Assembly (NCBI GenBank): GCA_015179025.1
Contig: WHUX01000346.1
Location: 1-40,501 of the forward strand
DNA length: 40,501 nt
Reading direction: 5' to 3'
Source of the DNA: Terfezia claveryi
Lineage: Eukaryota > Ascomycota > Pezizomycetes > Pezizales > Pezizaceae
The notes beneath the pieces were generated by a model. That model was not told where the DNA came from. It ran no database searches and was given only the letters and a program-made list of their open reading frames with translations. Position 1 is the first letter of the stretch, and each line of letters starts with the position of its first letter. Made by a program: the position numbers and the translations under genes. This document shows, in pieces, positions 32,371 through 40,501 of the stretch.

Positions 32371-33120
32371 GCCTGTGCAGATAATAGTCTTATTTGGCTG
32401 AATACTGAACAATACCTATATTTTTATATAGTTGAGATATCGCAGCCATAATATATGTCCTTGTCTATATATTGGCCACCTAATATATATATGAAATTTA
32501 TGTCTTCATGGCCTATATATTTTCTTGAGAATTCATTCCTTTGCTAGCTATATATTTGCATGGGAATTCATGCCTTCACTAGTTATATATATGCTTGCAA
32601 ATTAATTGCTAATCAAATCACTGCTTCAAGACTGTAACACTGTATAGTTGATATCCTATGTATAGGTGCTTATAACCTCCCCTCTTGCGCCCCCTCCATC
32701 TATCATAAATGTACACCTGAACTCCGGAATAGCTTGCTAGCTCCCTAATTCACAGGTTAATCAGAATAGCCAAAGAAAATCTTGTTCCGGGAGCAAATCG
32801 CTGCTCCAAGAAGTGGATAGTTGATATCCTATGTATTAGTACTCATGTCCCACCCCCCCCTACTCCCTTCCAACTATTATATATGTACACCTGAACTCCA
32901 GAATAGCTTGCTAGCTCTCTAGTTCACAAGTTAAAAAGAATAGCCAAAGAAAATCCTGCTCTAGGAGCAAATCGCTGCTCCAAGACTATAATATAGTAGG
33001 AAATATAACCTCGCTCACAGCAATATAGGCTCATTTGTTTGGTAGTTATAGAGCTCGTTCAGCTCGCTCTGAGGATCTAGAAGCAAGCATCCGGACCATA
33101 TTGGACAGATTCTAGCCCAA
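32371..33120. repeat. AT-rich spacer with tandem repeats
   Basis: No gene. Degenerate units of about 36 bp (CTATATATTTGCATGGGAAT type) fill about 32475-32610. A tandem pair of about 173 bp follows at 32644-32816 and 32817-32990, sharing ATAGTTGATATCCTATGTA, GTACACCTGAACTCC and CAAATCGCTGCTCCAAG. The remainder is unassigned. Confidence 0.7.
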
Positions 33121-33124
33121 GTAT

Positions 33125-34048
33125 ATTCAGAATACGTATGCCGGAGATGTCTGAATTCACATGTTTAAGATATGTGAATACACATGCCGGAGATGTCTGA
33201 ATGCTTATACCGGAGATGTCTGAATTCACATGTTCAAAATGTGTGAATACTCATGCCGGAGATGTCTGAATTCGCATGCCAGAGATGTCTGAATTCGCAT
33301 ATTCGAGATGTCTCAATACTCATGTTGGAGATGTCTGAATACTCATGCCGGAGATGTATTGTCTAAATACTCATGCCGGAGATGTGTGAATTCGCATGTT
33401 AGAGATGTGAGAATACACATGCCAGAGATGTCTGAATTCGCATGTTAGAGATGTCTGAATTTGCATGCCGGAGATATCTGAATTCGCATATTCGAGATGT
33501 CTGAATACTCATGTTGGAGATGTCTGAATGCTCATGCCGGAGATGTATTGTCTGAATACTCATGCCGGAGATGTGTGAATTCGCATGTTAGAGATGTGTG
33601 AATACTCATGCCGGAGATATCTGAATTCGCATGTTTGAGATGTCTGAATACTCATGACGGAGATGTCAGAATTCGCATGTTCGAGATGTCTGAATACTCA
33701 TGTTGGAGATGTCTGAATGCTCATGCCGGAGATGTATTGTCTGAATACTCATGCCAGAGATGTGTGAATACTCATGCCGGAGATGTCTGAATTCGCATGT
33801 TCGAAATGTCTGAAAACTCATGCCGGAGATGTCTGAATTCGCATGTTCGAGATATCTGAATACTCATAACGGAGATGTCTGAATTCGCATGTTCGAAATG
33901 TCTGAACACTCATGCTGGAGATGTGTGAATACACATGCCGGAGATGCCTGAATACTCATGCTGGAGATGTCTGAATACTCATGCTGGAGATGTCTAAATT
34001 TGCATGCCGGAGATGTCTGAATTCGCATGTTCGAGATGTGTGAATACT
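33125..34048. repeat. Dimeric 23-bp minisatellite
   Basis: About 40 units alternate between two types, GAATACTCATGCCGGAGATG and GAATTCGCATGTTCGAGATG, giving a higher-order period of about 46 bp. It continues for about 75 bp beyond the solo LTR, to 34595. CpG is retained, unlike in the neighbouring relics. Confidence 0.92.
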
Positions 34049-34520
34049 TGTTATAGATCATGCCTTTACCCTGTCTCTTGTACCCGCGGCCCCGGTATAT
34101 ACACTCGCTTTGCTTACTCTGCTCGCCTTACTTGCCTTGCTTGCCTTGCTTGCCTTGCTTGCCTTGCTTGCCTTGCTTGCCTTGCTTGCCTTGCTTGCCT
34201 TGCTTGTCTTGCTTGCCTTGCTTGCCTTGCTTGCCTTGCCTGCCTTGCTTGCCTTGCTCGCCTTGCTTGCCTTGCCTGCTTTGCTTGCCCTGCTCGCCTT
34301 GCTCGCCCCGCTTGCCCTACTTGCCTTGCTCGTGCCTGCCTCGCCCTACTCACTCCTGCCTCCCCTCCCATCGGTGGTTTGGATATGTCGTCCCGCTCGA
34401 TACTGGCCTTGTTGGAGCTCTGGTCTCGCCCCTAGCTCGTAGCCCTCCTAGCTCACCCCCGACACCCGTGTAAGCCCACTTACGCGTGTGCTGGCCTTGC
34501 CCCGCCACCGATTCATAACA
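34049..34520. mobile_element. Solo LTR (472 bp) inside the minisatellite
   Basis: It begins TGTTAT and ends ATAACA (6-bp inverted ends, TG...CA). It is flanked by a perfect 5-bp duplication ATACT (34044-34048 and 34521-34525). It interrupts the 23-bp array cleanly. GC-rich and not RIP-decayed, so recent. TATATACA at about 34096-34103 may be its TATA box. It holds a 9-bp array GCCTTGCTT of about 24 units (34124-34340). The family is not otherwise present in this window. Confidence 0.85.
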
Positions 34521-34595
34521 ATACTCATGTTTGAGATATGTGAATACTCATGCTGGAGACATGTGAATTCGTATGCCGGAGATGTCTGAATACTC

Positions 34596-35249
34596 AGCTA
34601 TCAATATTCAATCCTATAGTATATGTTCTCTCCGCTAGGAGTGGAATACCTCTCTATACTCGAGCAGGATTGTATGACCTGGAGCAGGACTGGAGCAGGC
34701 ATAGATGAGCTGGAGCAAGATTATATGACCTTGAGCAGGATTTTATGAGCCAGAGGAAGGTTTTATAGCTCTGAAAGGTCTGCTCTGGGCATTGTGGAGC
34801 TGGGTGGAGCAAAGCAAAGGTATGGGCTAAACAAAGTGCTGTTGTTCTGTGTCAGTATTTGCTCCATTATCATAGAGAAAAAAAAAAAAAATATGAAATG
34901 CAGCTCATAACAACGCTAGTAAACAGGCTATGCAGACGCTAACATCTCTGGGAATGGAGATGATTTCGGATATGATTTCGGAGGTGTATAGTCCCAGACT
35001 CTCTTCTGATTAAATCGCAGAAGCGAATGCCAAGATCAGGCTAAAGTCTGGGTATGAGAACAGTTACAAGTATACTTTTGGCAGTCAACACCCCGCCGTA
35101 TCTGTCACGTGATCTCCAAACCAATACCACACTATTAGGGTATCATTTCACCTAGCGACTCGATAAGATAAGATAACAGTATGAACATAACTCTAAGACG
35201 CATGTTCTATGTAGTTACTCTGGGTTAGAGAGACAGTGTATACCTTATT
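34596..35249. other. Intergenic AT-rich stretch
   Basis: About 34660-34760 carries degenerate 20-bp units of GAGCAGGATTGTATGACCTG type. A 14-base A-run lies near 34880. A CACGTG box (35106-35111) lies about 140 bases before the degenerate ORF and could be a promoter element. Nothing else was recognised. Confidence 0.5.
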
Positions 35250-37408
35250 GTGATAATTAAAGGCACTGTATACAGAACCCTTAACAGTTACAGTACATTT
35301 GAAGCAGTAGCAATCCAGCCAGAAAGTCTAGACCGTACAATAGCTAAAGGCCACCAAATCCGGGAGACAAGTTCAGAGACTCTCTCAGAATTTATGAGAG
35401 AAGGGTCTATAGACCAAATTTATGAGGCTTTTCTTGACCCAGAAGTCGCTGTCCTAGCTATTGACCTAGTAGGGAAACAAATTCACGAATTAATTACTGT
35501 ACACAACCACCTAGGCCTCTCCATTAGGCAGTAAACAGGCCCAAACCTAGAGACAAACAGCAATTCATACTCGGATATAGGCTCTGACAACATAGCAATC
35601 CCAGCTCGCCCCCAACCTCTCTCCCCTACTATGGCAGCAGAAGACGTACTAAGCCTAGGCCTTGGTGAGATACCCGATTCTCAAGACTAAGACTCTACTG
35701 CCAGAGATGAAGACACAGACATAATTTTCCAGGACTGCCCTAAGTTAAATACAGAAGGGGATGCCAACAATAGTCCATTATTCCACCAATTCAGGAATGA
35801 GGCACTAGATGAGAGCACTGACTCCAGACATAGGTCAGATGCATCAGACATGTCCATCATCAATTGGAACAGTAGATTAGCTCTAGAAGGAGACCGTTTC
35901 AATCAAATGGAGAACTTAGTTTATAAAGTAGTTGGAGATGGCGTCTTACGAATAACAAAAGCAATTGATAGGGAAAAGAAGAAGACAAAAGAACATAGTG
36001 CAGTCCTTATCAATATTGCCAATAACATTATAGGGTACTTCGAAGTCTAAAGAGCAGAATTAAGGAAAAGCATTAATAAGCTAGTAGCAGTTCAAGAGGA
36101 AATAAAGGACTCGTACACTAACCTTACAAGAGGGTTTACGAAGATATGAGAGCCCAAAGTACAGAATTAATCCTCAAGAGGGAGGGGGTTCTGTCTGCCA
36201 TCAACTTCATTAACTTGTTAACAGCCGCCACTAGGGAAGAGGGGGAGGCTTACAGGAAAAAAGACTCTAAAGATAGGTTAACAATTTTTGATGCAATCGG
36301 CAAACTACATATAGATATTAACTCTATTAAGAGAGCTCAAAAAGCATCGGGAAGTCACCCACTGAGAGCTGGCTATTCACAATAGTAGGCACCATCATGT
36401 GAGTACATACCACCAGTACCAACACCCCCATCCTAGCCAGCATCAAACTATCTACTACCACCAGGTTTATATTCAATAGTATCAGCATTCAGACCTCATA
36501 TACAATGTACATCAGCTATTATTGAACTAGCCCTCCCTCCTCCAATATCTGAAAAATCAGCTGTAGTTCCCACTCTCCCAAAAGAAGTTATAGACCTTAG
36601 GAATATCCTGGACACACCTGAACCCTCACCAACACATACTACAATACAATCAGTCCAGTCATTACCACCCCCTCTGGCAGCAGGCAGCATTTCGGCAGAC
36701 TCTGCTAAGGACATGGCAATAGATGGCAATCAAGAGTTACATAATAAGAGGGTAAAGGGCTGTACTCTCAGCTCAGGAAGCAGATATACATACGTTCACA
36801 CCCTACTAGAATGTAGCAGTGCAAAGGTCCCATCATTTACAAAGGAAGCCATCCTCTTCAAAACCTCTCCAAAACTCCAGAAGGGGAAAAAGAAAAGGAA
36901 AAGTTCATTAGTCTCTAAGTAAAAAGCTACTTTACTACCCCCATCATCAAACACATGAAACTAAAGCCTCTTACCACCTCCAACAAACCCACCAGCCTAT
37001 ACCCCAACCTCAACCTGCTTACCACTCCCTTCGGAAATACTATTATATGACTCCACCCTATCACTAGCAAGGATCTCACTAGACCTAGGCATAGACACTC
37101 CAATGAGGTATAGCAATAAGGCTTGTAAGGAAAGTATACTTAATGTTCTAAGGGAAGAAACAATCGAACATACTTATGAGGATTTGAGGAAAGATACTAA
37201 ATATAAAGAGAGGTAGCAGAAGGCAGAGGCAAAGGCAGAGGCTGAAAAGCAAGACAAGGAAAAGGACCTAGAAAGCATTTACTCAAGTAGATAATGTCTA
37301 GTGGGAATACTTAATCCCCCATCCACCTTCGTACCACTCCCAACTACTTCAGAGGCAAGCAACAAGACTGTACCCACTGTAAGGAAGTGGCTTACTCATG
37401 CCTTATGA
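35250..37408 (+). pseudogene. Long degenerate ORF of unknown function
   Basis: One reading frame of about 715 codons can be followed with a single frame change near 36130. It is interrupted by about ten stops, each one C-to-T step from CAA, CAG or CGA (for example 35532, 36048, 36383-36388, 36920, 37214, 37292). It ends at TGA 37406-37408. Visible: an N-terminal block EAFLDPEVAVLAIDLVGKQI; an acidic Ser/Asp part (about 35560-35830); a helical, coiled-coil-like middle (REKKKTKEHSAVLINIANNI, then SINKLVAVQEEIKDS); a Pro-rich part (36400-36700); a basic stretch KLQKGKKKRKSS; and a KAEAKAEAEKQDKEKD helix. No family was recognised. The decay pattern suggests a repeated gene, perhaps from a transposon. 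The start codon is not determined. Confidence 0.6.
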
Positions 37409-37665
37409 CTAACCCTCTCCCTCACAAATGTATTTTTTATGTATTTTCTTACTTAGCAAGCATCTCAAAATACATAATATTCTGTATGCTATCTGCCTTA
37501 CTAATATTTCACATGTTATCACATGCTTTCACATGTTATTACATGCTTTCATATGTAATCATATACTTTCACATGTATAAGTCAAAGTTAAGACTTAACC
37601 TATTTTGTATTAGATAGTATTTGGAAGTACTATTTAGAAGTTTCTATTATGTTAATTTTAAATCA
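37409..37665. repeat. AT-rich spacer with short tandem repeat
   Basis: Degenerate 16-17-bp units of TTCACATGTTATTACATGC type occur at about 37509-37580. No gene seen. Confidence 0.6.
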
Positions 37666-38024
37666 TGTAAGGGTCAAATGATGGTGCACTGCCTCAGCAC
37701 TACCCCAGCACTGTCTCGATGGAAACACATATAGTCCCCTGAATTCCCCTTCAGTTGGATAGATAGTTGGAACTCAGAATATAGTTAGAGTACAATCAAT
37801 ATAGAAGTTCCACTGGTTAATCTTCTAAGTGTCTTTGGCACTCCAATACTACTTTACCTATTACAGTAATCTTATGCTACTGGTAATAACTTTAATAGTG
37901 AGGATAAATAATACACTATTAGTAATCTACTTTGTAGTATACATTACTAGCCTGAGATTATCTGATTAGATTAGATCCTTATCTAATCTAATCTGATCTT
38001 CCAATCCTCCTATAACACTTTACA
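37666..38024 (+). repeat. Element E 5' LTR (359 bp)
   Basis: Starts TGTAAGGG, ends CTTTACA (5-base inverted ends TGTAA/TTACA). The right limit is fixed by the following T-tract plus AAC, which matches the LTR-leader border in element C. No second copy is in the window, so the limits are inferred. Confidence 0.65.
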
Positions 38025-38461
38025 TTTTTTTAACCTAAGAACTTGATTCTTACCTAACTAGAAAGGCCTGATCAACCTTACCTAATCAACAAAAGTTTCT
38101 ACTAATAAAGTAGAAACTAGAGCTAGTATAAGTCTATAGCATAAAGCAATAGCATCAAAGTCTGATAGTCAGTAGTAAGACTATTCACCAAATAGCAATA
38201 ATAAGACTATTCAACAAATAGTAATAAAGACTATCCAACAAAGATAGCAATAAGGGGCAAACAATAAAAACAACTGTATTTAACTAGCAAATACATAAGG
38301 GAAGGACAAGACTACCTAAACTAGTAGCTCTAAAACCTAGAAACTGCCTCAGAAGTCCAATAAGGGTGAGGATTATAGGAACAAGTCCTATCAACATCCA
38401 AACTCTAGAAAGTATCCCAGCTCTACTCTCTACCTAGCCTAAAAAAAAATTAAGAATTCTC
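38025..38461 (+). other. Element E leader
   Basis: Seven T then AACC start the leader. GGCCTGATCAACCTTACC near 38066 is shared with C. A degenerate tandem (AATAGCAATAATAAGACTAT type) occurs at about 38180-38250. No sense ORF. Confidence 0.6.
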
Positions 38462-38794
38462 CTAATAAGCAGAATAAGGAAAGTTTCTGTACCTCTCCCT
38501 CCAAAAAGAATACAAATACCTAGTAGTCCAACCTCTATCCTTCCACTCAACTTTCTTTCTAGCATTAATAGAAAACCTTGCTTCTACAACAATCTCATCA
38601 ACAAAAGTAACTCTTTTTCCCTTCAACCTCCTGTCTCTCTTACTATAGTCAACCTTGGTATCAGAAGCAACAGATAGAGGATAAGAAGGAAGTTGATAAG
38701 AAGTAGATCCTTCCTCATTAGGATCTACTATCAAGAAAGCAGAAATAGAAGAAATAGAGTCCAAGGAATCAGTGGTATAATATCTGATAGACAT
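38462..38794 (-). CDS. Antisense ORF in leader of element E, unknown
   Basis: 110 codons from ATG 38794-38792, antisense to gag. It lies 438 bases past the LTR, against 406 in element C. The product starts MSIRYYTTDSLDSISS and has a central KRVTFVDEIVVEARFS block and a basic-aromatic tail (RYLYSFWRERYRNFPYSAY). No known domain was recognised and no signal peptide is visible. The gap to the gag ATG is only 28 bases, so a divergent promoter would have to overlap the start of gag. Together with the ORF in C this may be a conserved accessory antisense gene; translation is unproven. Confidence 0.45.
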   Translation of the reverse strand: MSIRYYTTDSLDSISSISAFLIVDPNEEGSTSYQLPSYPLSVASDTKVDYSKRDRRLKGKRVTFVDEIVVEARFSINARKKVEWKDRGWTTRYLYSFWRERYRNFPYSAY

Positions 38795-38822
38795 AGAAAC
38801 TCCTTAACAGAAAACTAGAGTA

Positions 38823-40501
38823 ATGGAAGGAGGAGCTAGAGCTAGGAAAGGCAGGAGAAAGGTAATGACAACTAAGGAGCTAGAAGCACTCAAGGCCAAG
38901 TTAGTTAATACTCTCAAAAAGAAAGTCCTAACTAGGAAAGATATTCCAGAGAAAGAAATGGAAACAAGGGAAATAATCATTGGACCTAACTCAGCTATAC
39001 CTGAAATAAAAATTGTAATACCTCCTACAACAAAAGCCTTTTGAGATAAAAATGAGTCATCATGGTATTAAAGGATATCACAGTTATTTATATACCTAAC
39101 AATAAACAACATGTTATCAAGAAGGAAAAAGGAACTATTAGCTAAAGCAGCTAAAAAGTTCATAATTTTCCAACAGAAGGACCAATTTGACAAGTCAGTT
39201 CAAATGGATTTTAACTCTTATCTACTTCAAAAACAGTATGGCCTTACCCAACCTATAACCTATGTAAAGGAGTTCAATAGCTAGCATTAAACTGGCCTTT
39301 TCTAATACAGTACATGCTTATGGGTAACCTATATAACCTGGAAACTCCATGAATAGTGCCTCCAATAACAGAACCTATAGAAACTCATGAGAGATAGGAA
39401 GGAAACTGTTTGGAGCTAGAGGCAAGGGTAAAGGGAAAAGTATGCAATATAAAGAAGAAATGATGGATACTACAAAACAAATATAGAAGAAATATCTGAA
39501 AAAGACATGCCACTCTACCTAAAGATAGAAAAAGCCAAAATATACCAAAAAGAGTAAGACCCCTAACAAGAAGTCTAGAAAGGCTCTGGTAGTACAGCTG
39601 GAGGAGGAAGTGAGGACTAGGATCTGGATCTAAGGTGATGAGTCAAACAATAGCTCTGATAATAACAAGAAGAAAAGGTCAACTAGAGAACCTAGTCCTC
39701 ACCACTTGGAATAGTCTAAAAAGTCTGGTCAAACTATACCATTACAACAGATTAGCAAATCTCTAGTTAAAAAGCAAACAAACTTGCAAAGATTCCCAAT
39801 CCCCTAATGATTGATGGAGTATCAGAAAAATAGAGAGATCAAACTACCTTTTACCATTATATGCAACAGTTACAGAAGTGGGTAGAGTATCAGGGATAGA
39901 TATAGCAAGTTGGAAAGCTTAGATAGAGCAAGCTTTATATTTGAGAGAAGTGCTCAAACTTAGTATAATTAGTATTGCTCTGAGAAAACTGATATTGAGG
40001 ACAGGAATTTCCATGAATTTATATTAAAACTGAGAGGTAAACTCATCTCTACAGTGGCACCTGAAGTCTTATGGAAACAATATCTGTCACACTATCAAAG
40101 GCCAGAAATTACTGTCATGCAGTATGTATAGAACCTGCAGGAGTATAAAATTAAGTGCAAAGACCTGAATGGACAGGATATGATAAGTGATCATGCACTA
40201 AAAATGAAACTGGTAGATAGACTAGTACTCTTGCTTAGGGCTAAAGTCAAGGGGTTAATATCACATGAGTCAACCTTTGAGGAAATATTAAACAAAATTG
40301 TAGTTCAGGAAGATGTGTTAAAACAAGAGACCAAATCCTTGCAACAATACTAAAAGAAGACTGATAAGTAATGGGGCCTTGGTAAACCTATGGAATGGAC
40401 TAAGTCTGAATTTAAATTACCTGAAAAGGAGGCCAGGAATGCAGCTAAAGTTGCTGGTAAGAAGGGTAGACTAGTAGGCCTCTATAGTAACTTCCTAATG
40501 A
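38823..40501 (+). pseudogene. gag: Element E gag, partial and decayed
   Basis: The ATG at 38823 opens a basic N-terminus (MEGGARARKGRRKVMTTKEL) up to a TGA at 39042-39044; the frame continues with stops at former Gln, Arg or Trp codons. Further readable parts are LSRRKKELLAKAAKKFIIFQ (about 39110-39170) and a gag core near 40010-40355 (LRGKLISTVAPEVLWKQYL, then LNGQDMISDHALKMKLVDRL). The core resembles family A gag in spacing and character. Stops at about 40127, 40351 and 40369 are one transition from CAG or CAA. The 3' end is outside the window. Confidence 0.7.

Larger units (their letters stand above)
37666..40501 (+). mobile_element. Gypsy-like element E, 5' part, runs off window
   Basis: A 359-bp LTR is followed by a leader with a T-tract, an antisense ORF and a sense gag. 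The leader start resembles that of element C, so the two families seem related, but LTR length and sequence differ. Moderate C-to-T decay. pol and the 3' LTR would lie beyond 40501. Confidence 0.75.

Noticed and set aside
33125..34048. CRISPR-like appearance of regular short repeats
   Set aside because: Units are head-to-tail without unique spacers, the context is eukaryotic, and there are no cas genes; it is a minisatellite.
34060..34473. Overlapping ORFs of 85-143 codons with Leu-Ala-Cys or Pro-Cys-Leu repeats on both strands
   Set aside because: They are translations of a 9-bp tandem repeat inside a solo LTR; every frame is open because the unit is a multiple of three without stops.
34900..35100. 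Possible tRNA-like or small RNA sequence
   Set aside because: No cloverleaf arms, A/B boxes or conserved anticodon stem could be found by eye.
37387..37617. ORF of 76 codons with hydrophobic stretch
   Set aside because: It lies in AT-rich repeats after the degenerate ORF; its hydrophobicity reflects T-rich codons.

Overview
The window is fungal nuclear DNA built almost entirely of nested, decaying transposable elements. It shows Ty3/gypsy retrotransposons with chromodomain integrases, C-to-T/G-to-A decay of repeated copies that resembles repeat-induced point mutation (RIP), AT-rich relics and minisatellites. A filamentous fungus is most likely, probably Pezizomycotina because of the RIP-like decay; the species cannot be read from the sequence. 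I found no convincing host gene, rRNA, tRNA or CRISPR array.

Layout. (1) 1-7257: family A gypsy element on +, its 5' end outside the window, with gag, protease, RT, RNase H, a zinc-finger-rich linker, integrase, chromodomain and 3' LTR. It has few RIP changes but many single-base gaps. (2) 7258-8537: 3' end and LTR of an old family D gypsy element (copy D2, +). (3) 8538-9010: RT/RNase H relic of family A on - (B1). (4) 9008-10104 and 16428-17637: second old D copy (D1, +), split by (5) 10105-16427, a young, nearly intact family D element on - (D0) flanked by the 5-bp duplication AGCCC. (6) 17638-20952: second minus-strand family A relic (B2), RNase H back to gag, holding a 423-bp unrelated insert. 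(7) 20953-32370: complete but heavily mutated family A element (C, +) with both LTRs, split near its 3' end by (8) 28745-31237, a 2.5-kb element that is almost one long palindrome. (9) 32371-34600: AT-rich tandem repeats and a dimeric 23-bp minisatellite interrupted by a 472-bp solo LTR. (10) 34600-37665: AT-rich DNA with one long degenerate ORF of unknown function. (11) 37666-40501: 5' LTR, leader and gag of a further gypsy-like element (E), running off the window.

Order of events, inferred from nesting. An A-family element (B) was hit by D. The D-B composite was then tandemly duplicated at a 4-5 base microhomology. C lies across the gag of B2. D0 later landed in the integrase of D1, and the visible A copy appears to have landed in D2. 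Families A and D both encode chromodomain integrases, which would fit repeated insertion into heterochromatin.

The most interesting signals are: a self-priming binding site and a duplicated internal polypurine tract in D0; extra zinc-knuckle modules between RNase H and integrase in family A; a T-tract exactly where the primer-binding site should be in C and E; antisense ORFs at matching positions in the leaders of C and E; the giant palindromic element; and an unidentified degenerate reading frame at 35250-37408.
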